From Flavobacterium limi (GTDB taxonomy: Bacteria; Bacteroidota; Bacteroidia; Flavobacteriales; Flavobacteriaceae), in contig NZ_JAADZV010000001.1 of NCBI RefSeq assembly GCF_010645075.1, positions 1,034,933 to 1,098,932 of the forward strand: DNA of 64,000 nucleotides, read 5' to 3'. Shown here one piece after another: positions 35,963 through 46,062 of the stretch. The notes beneath the pieces were generated by a model. The model was not told where the DNA came from and searched no databases. It worked only from the letters and a program-made list of their open reading frames with translations. Each line of letters begins with the position of its first letter. Within the stretch, counting starts at the first letter, position 1. The position numbers and the translations under genes are program-made.

Positions 35963-36811
35963 TTAGTGTTCTTGTTTTCTATTTGAAAGGATTTCAACTT
36001 CTTTTTCAATTATAATTTCCCGCCTTGATGCCGGAATATCAATTTTTTCGGTTTTAAAAGCTTTTTTTATATTTTGATAAAAATCAGAAACCACAAATCC
36101 GTAATCAGGGTTAGAAGTCCACATAAGAACCGATAAAAGCACAGCGTCTGCTGTTAAGTCTTTTACCAAAACTAATGGTTCGGGATTATCGAGAATTCTT
36201 TTGTCATTTTTTATCACGTCAAGTATAATATTTTTAACATGATGTAATTCACTGGTGTGATTGACACTCAGTGTAATGTCCGTACGACGTGTCATTTCTT
36301 TAGAAAAATTCCGGATTATCCCATTTGATAAGGCGCCATTAGGCATGTAAATAGACTGGTTATTGGGAGTAATTATTTTTGTGCTAAAAATAAATATTGC
36401 TGCAACAGTACCAGCTTCGCCCTGAGCTTCGATATAATCTCCCACCCGGAGAGGTTTAAAAAGAATAATTAATAGTCCTCCGGCAAAATTTGCCAGAGAT
36501 CCCTGCAGTGAAAGTCCAATGGCCAGACCGGCAGCTCCAATAGCGGCTACAAAAGCAGAGGTTTCTACACCTAATTTGGTAATAATACTGATAAACAGTA
36601 ATGCACGAAAAACCCATATAAGCACATCCATTACAAATTTAAGTAATGTAGTATCGAACCGCTTACGGTCAATAAGCTTCGTCATTACTTTTCGAAAAAT
36701 TTTTATGATTATAAGCCCAATAGCGAGCGTGATAATCGCAGATAATAGATGAGGCCAAAATGTAATGGCAGCACGAAGTGTTTTTTGCCAGTATTGATTG
36801 ATTATTTCCAT
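35963..36811 (-). CDS. mscS: Small-conductance mechanosensitive channel (MscS family)
   Basis: A 282-residue channel releasing solutes under osmotic downshock. Three N-terminal helices (about 17-37, 60-80, 85-110), the pore-lining Gly/Ala-rich TM3 (AAIGAAGLAIGLSLQGSLANFAGG in part), then the beta-rich MscS domain (PLRVGDYIEAQGEAGTV, TPNNQSIYMPNG) and an alpha/beta end. Length matches E. coli MscS. Confidence 0.92.
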   Translation of the reverse strand: MEIINQYWQKTLRAAITFWPHLLSAIITLAIGLIIIKIFRKVMTKLIDRKRFDTTLLKFVMDVLIWVFRALLFISIITKLGVETSAFVAAIGAAGLAIGLSLQGSLANFAGGLLIILFKPLRVGDYIEAQGEAGTVAAIFIFSTKIITPNNQSIYMPNGALSNGIIRNFSKEMTRRTDITLSVNHTSELHHVKNIILDVIKNDKRILDNPEPLVLVKDLTADAVLLSVLMWTSNPDYGFVVSDFYQNIKKAFKTEKIDIPASRREIIIEKEVEILSNRKQEH

Positions 36812-37008
36812 AGCTTTTTAAATATAGTAGAGATAAATTTCAAATTATTTAAAATCAATACTTTATATAATTTTATTGAAACATTTCATAATAATTTGGC
36901 AAAACCAGTATGCTGCAATAGATGCTTTTATTATAATAAATTTCGAAAATTGTATAAAAAAACGATTGACAAGTGGTTTACTTTTCGCAATAACAAAAAT
37001 GATATAAT

Positions 37009-37299
37009 ATGAAAACTTTATTTAAAAGCAAGATTGCAATGCTGTTCCTATTAACCGCATTAGCATTTGGATGTAAGAAAAACACTGATAGTGATTCGGA
37101 GTTCCAACAAAACGAAACTGACAGTGTAGATATGTCACTAGATACAATTGGCCCTGCTGTTGATTCGTCAGCAACTTTAAATTCGGGGCAAAATGGTAAA
37201 AACGGAACAACCGGAGCAACAGGTGAGGGTGCTACAGGATCAGGGACGGAAGGGTCAACTCAAAAAGGGAATCAGAATGTTAAAACAGATTCTATCTAA
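37009..37299 (+). CDS. Small Gly/Thr-rich lipoprotein
   Basis: A 96-residue lipoprotein: lipobox AFGC at about residues 19-22, an acidic Ser/Asp linker, then a Gly-rich stretch (GQNGKNGTTGATGEGATGSG) with a loose GxxGxxG collagen-like spacing. No known family. A TACTTTTC box, one mismatch from the -7 consensus, lies at 36979-36986. Confidence 0.65.
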   Translation: MKTLFKSKIAMLFLLTALAFGCKKNTDSDSEFQQNETDSVDMSLDTIGPAVDSSATLNSGQNGKNGTTGATGEGATGSGTEGSTQKGNQNVKTDSI

Positions 37300-37343
37300 T
37301 AATCTGAAATATTGAAGAATTAGATAATTAAGGTATTCATAAA

Positions 37344-37370
37344 AAAAACTCTCAGTTATGAGAGTTTTTT
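37344..37370. terminator. Bidirectional terminator
   Basis: AAAAACTCTC / GAGAGTTTTT stem (37344-37353, 37360-37369) with A and T runs on both sides, between convergent genes. Confidence 0.85.
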
Positions 37371-37389
37371 TATATAATAAGGGACGATT

Positions 37390-38145
37390 CTAAATGGCCT
37401 GTAAATGAGGCCTGATCTGAAGGCTTACAATATCACATCGTTTGGGCTGTGACAAGCAAAATAAAACGCTCATCGCAATATCTTCGGCTTCAAGCATTTC
37501 CATTTTTTTTATTTTTTCTCTTTGTTCTTCTTTCGGTGCGGGCTGCATATCGCTGGTTACTGAACCTGGCTCAATTAACGAAACTTTGATTCCAAGTTCG
37601 TTTATTTCCTTTCGAAGTGCAGCACTGAAACCTCTTATAGCCGACTTTGTAGCTACATATACAGTTCCGGTTTTTTCACGTGTTTCGGCGCTCATTGAGC
37701 CAATGTTGACAATATGTCCTTTCTGATCGCTTTTCATTCTGGTAACAGCTTCTTTTGTAAAAGCAAGATAGCCCAAAAGATTGGTCTCAAGAATGTATTT
37801 GATGTTCTCATATTCTTCCTCGATAATTCCATTGGCCGGGAGTGCGGCATTATTGATTAAGATATCAATTCCGCCAAGCGTGTTGTCAATCTCATTCCAA
37901 ATTAGTTCAATATCTTCTTTTCGTGCAATATCAGCAGTAATTCCGAAAACATTGCCTTCAGCTTCAGTTTTAATGTCTGAAAACGCCTTATCGAAATCGT
38001 CTTTATCTCTTCCAAAAATGAATACATGACCTCCAAGTGAAGCTAAAAGTTTAGCAGTTGCCTTTCCTATTCCGGTTGTGCCTCCGGTTATTACGATACG
38101 TTTCCTGTCAATATTTTGCCCAAAATAATTTGATAGATTTCCCAT
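37390..38145 (-). CDS. SDR-family oxidoreductase
   Basis: A 251-residue short-chain dehydrogenase with NAD(P) motif TGGTTGIG, NNAALPANG, catalytic Ser in NIGSMSAE and Tyr/Lys in YVATKSA. Closest in feel to YdfG/serine-dehydrogenase-like enzymes; substrate unknown. It closes a stretch of stress-type genes. Confidence 0.9.
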   Translation of the reverse strand: MGNLSNYFGQNIDRKRIVITGGTTGIGKATAKLLASLGGHVFIFGRDKDDFDKAFSDIKTEAEGNVFGITADIARKEDIELIWNEIDNTLGGIDILINNAALPANGIIEEEYENIKYILETNLLGYLAFTKEAVTRMKSDQKGHIVNIGSMSAETREKTGTVYVATKSAIRGFSAALRKEINELGIKVSLIEPGSVTSDMQPAPKEEQREKIKKMEMLEAEDIAMSVLFCLSQPKRCDIVSLQIRPHLQAI

Positions 38146-38568
38146 AATTCTATTTTAAAATTATAACTAGTTTTTTTGAATCACATATAACTGAATCAGT
38201 GTATGCATCAAATTTGCAACTTTATGCGGATTCGTTTTTATATAATAAAATCTTTATGTTTCAGGAATTTCATATAATTTGGAGCTTATGGATTTTACAG
38301 TGAAGCAAACTTTGTTTATGAAGTGTATAGTGAGGAAGTATAATGAAATGAAAGCAGGCCTGTTATGGGAAAATATTTGATAGTCTGACAAACTATTATT
38401 ATCTAAAGTGGTTTTCTGTTATTGAAATTAAGATGTGTGAATATAAATTCCCGCTTCTTTGATGGTTTGCCTTAAAAGAAAGGGCTTTTCTGTTTTTTTG
38501 TTTGATTTCACTTTCAGCATGAGGTATTATCTATGGTATAAGTGATTTAACAATTTTAGCTGTCCATA
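38146..38568. other. 423-bp intergenic region without recognised gene
   Basis: AT-rich. The longest ATG ORF found by eye encodes about 30 residues (near 38287) and is not convincing. No palindrome, tRNA or clear promoter seen. Confidence 0.4.
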
Positions 38569-40371
38569 TTATTTTCTAACTTTAAGAGCCGATTTTGCAA
38601 TGTTCTTGTAAAAATTGACTTGAGCAGAAGCCTTTTTTGCTGGTAAATTAACTATTTCAGTAGCAGTTTTGATTTTTTTCGTTTGTGAATTTCTATTAAT
38701 ATAAAATTGCAGTAAGTTATTTCGGGGTTCGAAGCGTGAAGGTTCTATCCCAATATTCATTTTTAATAATTGCTCAGCTCTATTATATTCTTTATTTTGT
38801 ATATATAAATTAGCAAGAGCAAAATTTGCTTTTGGGATTGGATCTTTTTTAACTGAATTTTCCATCATTTTAAATCCTTCTGATTTATCATCCTCCTGAT
38901 ATTTTTCATATCCCGTAAGGAACTCCACATACGGGTCTTCCTGAATATAGAGTAAATCAGACTTATCTAATTTATAGTAAATTTTTTGATTGCCGCTATC
39001 AATAACTGTTTTAAATCTGGATAAGCCTATTGTCTTTTTTGAATAAATTGTTCCAATAGTGCAACTTATTCCAATTAGAAAAACAGCAAAAATTTTAATG
39101 GATAATTTATTTTGTACTTTAATTAATGGTATTCTGGTTTTACCGAAAACAACTAAAATAGAGAGAGCCCAAATGAGATAAATCATGGCATTTGGATTGT
39201 ATAAGACAGAGGTGAAAATCGCCAGAAAACCAAAAGATACAATCAATGCCAATGCTAATCTTGTTTTTGGATTGAATAAGATATTTTTTGAAATAAAAAA
39301 TAGGATTAAGATAATCAAAATCAAACCGATAATACCAATTTCAAAAATAATTTGCAGATAATCATTAAATACATATGCTACATAATCGCCTACTTTTATT
39401 TCGCTCCATGGTCGTTGTGACTCTAAAAAATAATGAGCTTTTGTATTATTATAAATACCAGTAAAATTGAAAATACCATTACCCAGAATTGGTTTCTCTG
39501 AAATATGCGTAAACGTTATTTTACGAATAAAAGATCTTCCATCAACAGAATCAGTATTCATTCTGTATAAGAAATACAGACTCAAAACACCGCAAAATAC
39601 AATTAAGGAAAGTATTCCGAACGCCTTAATTAGGTTGTTTTTTATATACAAAAGACATTTTTCTGAGGTGGCTAAAAAAACAATAATGGCTACGAATGCA
39701 GCCATCCATGATGCCCGTGACTCTGTCAAAATAAGGACATAGACCATTAAAAATGCAGAAATAATTAATGAAGTTTTTAATAAATTATTTTTAAAAAATT
39801 GAAAATACAATAAATTAAGCGTGAAAATCAGGCCAATAGTCATATTGACACCCAGATAGTTTGGATTTATAAAAGTACCAACGACCTTAAAAAACTCATT
39901 TTCTGATTTTAATAGATCAAACTCTTGTAATATTCCTACTATAGATTGTGCCGTGCATATGATCCAAATTAATTTTACTGTAAAATCAAAAATCTTTTCT
40001 TGAGTTTTAAAATTCTCAAAACTCCATTTAAATAAATAAAACAATATAATATATCCAAAAAAAATCCAAAATTCGTTGTATAAGAATCCAAAATAGGAAT
40101 AAAAGTAATAATGTGAAATACAGTAAAATATAAAAGCAAAAAAGGTAATATCAATAATATTGATTTTTAATAATTTTTCTCTGAAAAAAGATATCGCTCC
40201 AAAAAATAACCAGATAGAAATAATAGAAGAAAAATACAGTTCCTGTCCCACTTTAATGGGATTAAGTACGAATTTATAAGAAACAAAAGGGAGTCCAAAA
40301 ATTAGAACTATAAATAATAGATTGATAATTGTAAAAGAATTATTATGGGAAGGAAGTTGTTTTAAATTCAT
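38569..40371 (-). CDS. O-antigen ligase-family membrane protein with C-terminal TPR
   Basis: A 600-residue protein with ten or more membrane helices across residues 15-440 and a Wzy_C/WaaL core (ILTESRASWMAAF, GNGIFNFTGIY in the large periplasmic loop), followed by a soluble tail from about 470 with TPR-like repeats (PKANFALANLYIQNKEYNRAEQLL). The family joins or polymerises surface glycans, in Bacteroidota also during protein O-glycosylation. No sugar genes are adjacent, so the glycan is unknown. Confidence 0.8.
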   Translation of the reverse strand: MNLKQLPSHNNSFTIINLLFIVLIFGLPFVSYKFVLNPIKVGQELYFSSIISIWLFFGAISFFREKLLKINIIDITFFAFIFYCISHYYFYSYFGFLYNEFWIFFGYIILFYLFKWSFENFKTQEKIFDFTVKLIWIICTAQSIVGILQEFDLLKSENEFFKVVGTFINPNYLGVNMTIGLIFTLNLLYFQFFKNNLLKTSLIISAFLMVYVLILTESRASWMAAFVAIIVFLATSEKCLLYIKNNLIKAFGILSLIVFCGVLSLYFLYRMNTDSVDGRSFIRKITFTHISEKPILGNGIFNFTGIYNNTKAHYFLESQRPWSEIKVGDYVAYVFNDYLQIIFEIGIIGLILIILILFFISKNILFNPKTRLALALIVSFGFLAIFTSVLYNPNAMIYLIWALSILVVFGKTRIPLIKVQNKLSIKIFAVFLIGISCTIGTIYSKKTIGLSRFKTVIDSGNQKIYYKLDKSDLLYIQEDPYVEFLTGYEKYQEDDKSEGFKMMENSVKKDPIPKANFALANLYIQNKEYNRAEQLLKMNIGIEPSRFEPRNNLLQFYINRNSQTKKIKTATEIVNLPAKKASAQVNFYKNIAKSALKVRK

Positions 40372-40477
40372 TTATTTTTTAGGTTTTAAAAATATTTAAA
40401 TCGGTTTCAAATTTAATGAAAAATAGTACTAAATTGCATTAAATTATGGTTTGCCATCCTCAATTATTTGCTCTAAT

Positions 40478-42010
40478 ATGTTTTCAATAAGAACTAATTT
40501 CCTTTTTACAATAGCATTGCTTATTTTTACTTCAATAGTATTTTCACAGAATCAGAATAAATCAACAACCTCTTCTTCGGAATTGGATAAAGTTTTGGAT
40601 TATTTCAAAAAAAAAGGTGATACAGATCAATATCAGGCAGCTCTTTTTCTAATTGCCAATATAGATGGGCATTATTCATCTAAAAACATTTGGCTTGACA
40701 AATCTGGTAAGGAAGTCTTTTTTAATACGACAAAATTCGCCGATATTGAAGAAGCAATCAAGGGATTCCAAAAATTAAAAGATAGTATTGTTTTAACACC
40801 CAAAGAAATAATTATAAAAGATAGGGATATTATTGAATCTTCATTTTTGATAAAAAATATTGAACTTGCATATCAATCCTGGAAACAAAACCCTTGGTCG
40901 AGCAGTTATGATTTCAAAACATTTTGTGAATATATTTTACCATATCGAAGCCTTACGGAACCTTTAGAGGATTGGCGGTCGGAATATCAATTTGCATATC
41001 AAAAAAGTGCGACTAATTTATCTGATAAAAATGATCCTGTTGAATTGTGTTCGCAAATAATAAAAGATATAAAACATTTTGATTTTGTAACAAGTCGGTT
41101 TGATCCAAAACAACTTCTAGGGCCTTCTGAATTATTATTTTGGAGGCAGGGTAATTGTCCAGACCTAGCGAATGTTGCATTATTTGCTTGCCGTTCATTA
41201 GGAGTGGCAGTGACTTTTGATTTTACTCCTCACTATGCTGCTTCGTCCAACAGACATTTTTGGAATACTGTTATTGATAATAAAGGTGTTCATGTTCCAT
41301 TTAATGGTAATCAGGATCTGCCATATATTTATAGTCCCAATCATAGGAGAATGGGAAAAGTTTTTAGGTCGACATTTTCTAATCAACAACAAAGTTTGGC
41401 GGCTATACTTCCTGCAAACCAGATTCCGGAACCATTTCTTAGAAGTAAAAATATTCTTGATGTAACTTCAGAGTATGTTCCAGTGAGTGATCTAAACTAT
41501 GTTTTTGATAATATATCTTCAAAAATTGCATATATTAATGTGTTTAATCGCGGTTCTTGGAATACAATTGATTGGGCAAAAGTTGTAGATAAAAAAACAA
41601 CTTTTACAAATATGGGTAGAAACATTGTGTATTTACCAGGAATTTATGATGGCAGCAAAATGATCTTTGAAAAATATCCCATTTTGATCGATACGAAAGG
41701 GAAACAAACAATTTTGAAACCAGATTACGGAGTTCTTTACACAGCTAATTTATCCAGAAGCAATGAAATTAAAAACGAATTTAAAGACAATAATCCTTTG
41801 CAGATCATAAAAGGAGAAAAGTATACTTTGTTCATATGGAATAATGGAAATTGGCAAGTAATTGACCAACAAATAGCATCTGCTGATGATTTGGTTTCTT
41901 TCTTAAAAATTCCAAAAAATGGGCTGTTTTTAATGGCTTCTTCAAAGCCAGATTTTTTTGAACGTATATTTACAGTTGATACGTTTACGAGCCAAATTAC
42001 CTGGTATTAA
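40478..42010 (+). CDS. Exported transglutaminase-like protein
   Basis: A 510-residue protein from ATG 40478 with a signal peptide (MFSIRTNFLF.. to VFSQ). The middle holds a transglutaminase-like core: Cys in RQGNCPDLANVALFACRSLG and His in NRHFWNTVID. The C-terminal part (about 330-510) looks like a beta-sandwich of the kind found in Bacteroidota transglutaminase/carbohydrate-locus proteins. It is divergent from the O-antigen ligase gene. An earlier TTG start is less likely because it would bury the signal peptide. Confidence 0.8.
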   Translation: MFSIRTNFLFTIALLIFTSIVFSQNQNKSTTSSSELDKVLDYFKKKGDTDQYQAALFLIANIDGHYSSKNIWLDKSGKEVFFNTTKFADIEEAIKGFQKLKDSIVLTPKEIIIKDRDIIESSFLIKNIELAYQSWKQNPWSSSYDFKTFCEYILPYRSLTEPLEDWRSEYQFAYQKSATNLSDKNDPVELCSQIIKDIKHFDFVTSRFDPKQLLGPSELLFWRQGNCPDLANVALFACRSLGVAVTFDFTPHYAASSNRHFWNTVIDNKGVHVPFNGNQDLPYIYSPNHRRMGKVFRSTFSNQQQSLAAILPANQIPEPFLRSKNILDVTSEYVPVSDLNYVFDNISSKIAYINVFNRGSWNTIDWAKVVDKKTTFTNMGRNIVYLPGIYDGSKMIFEKYPILIDTKGKQTILKPDYGVLYTANLSRSNEIKNEFKDNNPLQIIKGEKYTLFIWNNGNWQVIDQQIASADDLVSFLKIPKNGLFLMASSKPDFFERIFTVDTFTSQITWY

Positions 42011-42019
42011 AAGCATAAA

Positions 42020-42053
42020 AAAAAACTACAGCCCACAGAGGTTGTAGTTTTTT
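42020..42053. terminator. Bidirectional terminator
   Basis: AAAAAACTACA / TGTAGTTTTTT stem with a 12-nt loop, flanked by A and T runs, between convergent genes. Confidence 0.8.
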
Positions 42054-42116
42054 TCTTTCTTATGTGCTTTTTGAAAACTATTATGCACTTATATATAGTT
42101 TAATAAAACTTTTAAG

Positions 42117-42911
42117 TTAGAAAGAACTTGACATCATATTTACCACCCTGTCGTGCCTGTAGCTTTTTATCTTAAGAGTTGTTTTGGTAATTATTTCTTT
42201 CCCTTTAATTGTTGGGTGATTTACACGGTCATATTTAAAAACAACCTGATAAAATCTATAGTTCTTATAATCTAAATAGCCTAAGGGTATATCATTAAAA
42301 TTTATATCTGTATTAGGGGTTTGTATAATTTCCTCATAATTTTTCAATAATTTTTCCTTTAATTCCTTGTCGCTTTCATTTAATTCAACCACGCCATTCC
42401 CATTAATAAAAACGAGCGATTTTAAATACTGAGAATTGTCTGGAGTTACTCTGCCACAATTTAATAAAGACATTAATATTTCATTGGTTAAAGTCTTACA
42501 GATCTCACTTTTATTAATATGTAAAGCATTTAAAGCTTCTACATACTGTCTGGTAAAAGTTGTATTTACTTTTTTTATTATGTTGGGCAAGCTCTTTTCA
42601 TTTCTAAATTCCCAGTAATCCCTATGGGTATTTGATAAAAAAGGAATAGCGTAACATTCTTTTTTTGAATTTATAAAGACCATTATCTTTTGTGGATCTC
42701 TTACGGTATCGGTCTGTGAGTATAGTTGAATTTCAAAATCATACTTGCCGTTTTTGATACTCTTTTCAAATTTATATTCATCAATTCCCCCTTTTAGTAT
42801 TTGGGGGAATTTTGTTGTAACCTCAGACAATGCTCTATTAATATCAGGCTCATTATTTTTGCATCCAATAAAAATGAGCAAAGTAAAAAATATAATTATT
42901 TTAATTTTCAT
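42117..42911 (-). CDS. Lipoprotein of unknown function
   Basis: A 264-residue lipoprotein (lipobox FIGC at residues 14-17, then KNNEPD). The mature part is mixed alpha/beta with no recognised motif. It ends a same-strand run of four envelope genes (47190 down to 42117) with a 55-bp gap to its upstream neighbour. Confidence 0.65.
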   Translation of the reverse strand: MKIKIIIFFTLLIFIGCKNNEPDINRALSEVTTKFPQILKGGIDEYKFEKSIKNGKYDFEIQLYSQTDTVRDPQKIMVFINSKKECYAIPFLSNTHRDYWEFRNEKSLPNIIKKVNTTFTRQYVEALNALHINKSEICKTLTNEILMSLLNCGRVTPDNSQYLKSLVFINGNGVVELNESDKELKEKLLKNYEEIIQTPNTDINFNDIPLGYLDYKNYRFYQVVFKYDRVNHPTIKGKEIITKTTLKIKSYRHDRVVNMMSSSF

Positions 42912-42966
42912 ATATGTATTTTTTATTGGGTATCACTTTTCATGTAATAACTGAAATTTTTGTTAA

Positions 42967-44547
42967 TTAAATTTTTTGCGGCTTAAAAGGCACAGGGTAT
43001 GGAGTTGGATCTCCAGGTCTATAAACGTTTAACTGTAGATCTTTTCCCTTATACGGCGCTCCCAATTCCGGTCGTACATAGTCAATTTTATAGCCATAAT
43101 TCGCACCTTTAGTATTAAAGTTATCAATAATACTATTTATTGTGTTTATGCCATAATTTCCTTGTGGGGTATCCCTGTTCATATTCATAATATAATTAGC
43201 CAGAGAGGCAATTACATCTTCTTTAAATTGTGGTGTCGTCATTCCAAAAGTAGAATGTCTTATTTGTTTTAGATAAACACCGACATGGGTTTCCAAAGTT
43301 TCTACATAATCTTTATCTTCATGATCTTCTTTATGAAAATTTTCATGAATTATAACGCTGATAAAATTAGATTTAACATCTAAATATTTACTGAATCCCC
43401 CGTTAATATTTAAATAGATGGTCAATAAGGCAGTAGATGCTGCACTAATATCAGAATCTTCATCTCCTTTGTTTGTCTTAAAAACAGTTCCTGGATCTAC
43501 TCCCATTTTTGCTGCATAATAGGCTGCGATTTTTAAAACAGCATATCTGGATCCAATTGAATTGTCTAACTGTGAAGGGGTCAAATATTTTCCGTTTTTA
43601 AAAATTTTAACAGAGTTAGTATTGGTGTTAGGATGATTAGGTCCGGTAATTATTTTGCCGCTGGTGTCAAATATCTGGTCAGGACCCGTGCTATGGGTTA
43701 TTGACTGATTTATTGTAGTAGTTGTGATACTGACTGAAGGATTTACATTTGGATATGAAATATCTGGTGCAGGATCATTATAAATTTTAACCATTTGATC
43801 TGTTGTAATAGTTGGATCATTTATTTGCATATATATAGCAAGAATTGCTTCAGCATTTTCCTTTTGGTCTGCAGGAAGTCCAGAGGCAACTTTAGCTATT
43901 AAATCTGTAATAAATTTTTCTCGTCCGTTTGTCAGATCAGGTATTACTTTGTCTATGTATTCTCGTATAACCATAAATGCTTGTGATAACGTTACAGTAG
44001 ATTGATTGTTATATCCTATAGCTACAAAAAAAGGAGATCCTGGGGTTGTATCAATTGGTCCGGGAGTTACTACACGAGGTATTGCATCATAAGTAACTAC
44101 AGGTGGTGTACTGGTATTAGAACCAGTACCATTGCTTGGGACCGTTACTGTGGTACCACCGCCGTTACCACCGCTGCCTTGATTTTGCTGCGCTTGATAT
44201 TGTTGCTGAGCTAAGAGGGCTGCCGCTGCTGCTGCGTTAAGTGCTGCAAGATTAGCTGCATTTGCATTATTTGCTGCCTGATTGGCAGCAGCCTGAGCAG
44301 CTGCTTCCGCTGCTGAATATGCAGCTGCTTGTGCGGCAGCTTGAGCCGCTGCCGCCGCATTATTTGCATTAACTATCGCTTGTAATTGATAAGCTTGTAA
44401 TAAATAGGGATTTGTGATTACATTTTCTGCCCCATTACCACCGGGATAGCCACAATTACAAGGATTGCCTTCATTATATTGTGCATATGCTCCCATACTT
44501 ATAAAAAATAATAAAAGACAAATATATAGATTTATTGTTTTTTTCAT
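42967..44547 (-). CDS. Secreted Ala-rich protein with HExxH metallopeptidase-like motif
   Basis: A 526-residue exported protein: signal peptide (1-22), CNCGYPGG, then an alanine/asparagine/glutamine-rich stretch at about 50-125 (repeats like AAAQAAANQAANN) that probably forms a rod-like helix, a Gly/Thr linker, a helical middle, and at residues 401-405 HENFH, an HExxH zinc motif in hydrophobic context (VIIHENFHKED), with ETLETHVG about 12 residues on as possible third ligand. I know no family with this make-up; peptidase activity is inferred. Its ATG lies 4 bp after the sel1/T9SS gene stop. Confidence 0.7.
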   Translation of the reverse strand: MKKTINLYICLLLFFISMGAYAQYNEGNPCNCGYPGGNGAENVITNPYLLQAYQLQAIVNANNAAAAAQAAAQAAAYSAAEAAAQAAANQAANNANAANLAALNAAAAAALLAQQQYQAQQNQGSGGNGGGTTVTVPSNGTGSNTSTPPVVTYDAIPRVVTPGPIDTTPGSPFFVAIGYNNQSTVTLSQAFMVIREYIDKVIPDLTNGREKFITDLIAKVASGLPADQKENAEAILAIYMQINDPTITTDQMVKIYNDPAPDISYPNVNPSVSITTTTINQSITHSTGPDQIFDTSGKIITGPNHPNTNTNSVKIFKNGKYLTPSQLDNSIGSRYAVLKIAAYYAAKMGVDPGTVFKTNKGDEDSDISAASTALLTIYLNINGGFSKYLDVKSNFISVIIHENFHKEDHEDKDYVETLETHVGVYLKQIRHSTFGMTTPQFKEDVIASLANYIMNMNRDTPQGNYGINTINSIIDNFNTKGANYGYKIDYVRPELGAPYKGKDLQLNVYRPGDPTPYPVPFKPQKI

Positions 44548-44551
44548 GATT

Positions 44552-46030
44552 TTATTGTTTTATTAAAATTCTAGTATGGACTTGGTTGTCGACAGATACT
44601 CTTACTACATACATTCCTGATTTTAAATTGGTGCCATCCAGAGTATAATGGTGGGGTCCCAATTTCTGTAAAGTTTCCTGCTCCAGATTTATTGATGCAC
44701 TGTTTCCTGATAAATCATAGACTGACACACTTACATTAGCATCTTTTTCCAGCTCATAAGCTATTAATACATCTGTAACAAAAGGGTTAGGGTAAAACGC
44801 TATAAATTTGTCTTTTTGTTCACTAATGGCAATCAATTCTTCATCGGATAATTCATCACTTGCTTCATTTACATCCTTTAGAATTAGTCGCATAGGAGGT
44901 CCAGGCTCTTGCCATTCTGATGTAAATGTTTCAAGATTTGCGGTTAAATATGTTTTTTTGTTAATGGTTTTAAAGTCCATTTGTGCGGATAATATCTGCC
45001 ATTTTAACGTATTAGAAAGAGAATTGTCGCTAAATGGCAAGTCTAATGTCATATTTAAATTTTCAAAATATAAACTATTATCTTCCAGTATAGTTGTATT
45101 CTCTGTTACATGATTATTTAATTTCCATTTGTACTCAATTTCATTTTCATGAACAACAAATTCTAATGATACGGGTAATATTCGGGTAATTTCCTTACCC
45201 GACCAATCTAATTCAATGAGTTTTCCTTTCCATTTACCATTTAAATATTTTGGTTTAATTACCCTCTTTTCTGTTTTTGATTCATCGATAATCCTAGTAT
45301 CAATTGTTTTTTCAATAGTTTCTTTAGCAATTGCTGAATTTTCAGAAGTCTCTTTTTCATTGATTTGTTTATCAAGAGTAGAATCAACTGTATCTTTTAC
45401 ATTTTCAAAAATATGTTTAAGCATCATATTGCTATTTGGGGTCTGACTCTTGGTGAAATTAATTATTGCTTTTTGCTCATCCTTAACTACTCCATAACCA
45501 AAATAATAGCATATTCCCAGCCAGTGTTTTGCCATTGGAAAATTTGAAAGTTCAAACCACGATACAGCTGTTTTATAATTTTGCTCCACACCAAATCCTT
45601 TATAATACATGTAGCCCAAGCCATATGCCGCACGTTCGTTGCCTTGATCAGCGGAAGCTGTTAACCAATATTTAGCTTTGTCAAAGTCAATGTCACAGCC
45701 AGTACCTATCATATAAAAACGTCCCAAATTATAAGCAGCCGTTGAATTGCCCAGACTAGCTGCTTTCTTAATAAGTTCAAAAGCAGTATTTTCATTTTTT
45801 TCAACTCCAAGTCCTTCGTTGTACAAAATTCCTAGCCAGTTCATACAGTTCGTATTTCCCTCATTAGTTAAAGCTTCAAGTTGAAATAGACCTGTTGGAT
45901 GGTTTTGGAGATCGCCAACATCATATAAATTGATATTAATTTGTGTTATATAGTCAGTCGTGGCTTGCTGTGCTATACCATTATATACACCTGTATAAAA
46001 AATAAAAAGAAGTAGAATTTTTTTCATCAT
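44552..46030 (-). CDS. Sel1-repeat protein with type IX secretion sorting domain
   Basis: A 492-residue exported protein: signal peptide 1-20, four Sel1/TPR-like repeats at about 55-205 (GILYNEGLGVEKNENTAFE, GRFYMIGTGCDIDFDKAKYW, GYMYYKGFGVEQNYKTAVSW), a middle beta-rich region, and a C-terminal type A T9SS domain (AFYPNPFVTDVLIAYEL, YDLSG, LKSGMYVVRV, ending ILIKQ). The tail sends it through the type IX system to the surface. It is in an apparent operon with the HExxH protein (4-bp spacing). Confidence 0.85.
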   Translation of the reverse strand: MMKKILLLFIFYTGVYNGIAQQATTDYITQININLYDVGDLQNHPTGLFQLEALTNEGNTNCMNWLGILYNEGLGVEKNENTAFELIKKAASLGNSTAAYNLGRFYMIGTGCDIDFDKAKYWLTASADQGNERAAYGLGYMYYKGFGVEQNYKTAVSWFELSNFPMAKHWLGICYYFGYGVVKDEQKAIINFTKSQTPNSNMMLKHIFENVKDTVDSTLDKQINEKETSENSAIAKETIEKTIDTRIIDESKTEKRVIKPKYLNGKWKGKLIELDWSGKEITRILPVSLEFVVHENEIEYKWKLNNHVTENTTILEDNSLYFENLNMTLDLPFSDNSLSNTLKWQILSAQMDFKTINKKTYLTANLETFTSEWQEPGPPMRLILKDVNEASDELSDEELIAISEQKDKFIAFYPNPFVTDVLIAYELEKDANVSVSVYDLSGNSASINLEQETLQKLGPHHYTLDGTNLKSGMYVVRVSVDNQVHTRILIKQ

Positions 46031-46062
46031 ATTGGTAATTAAAAATTATTGCTGTTTATAGA

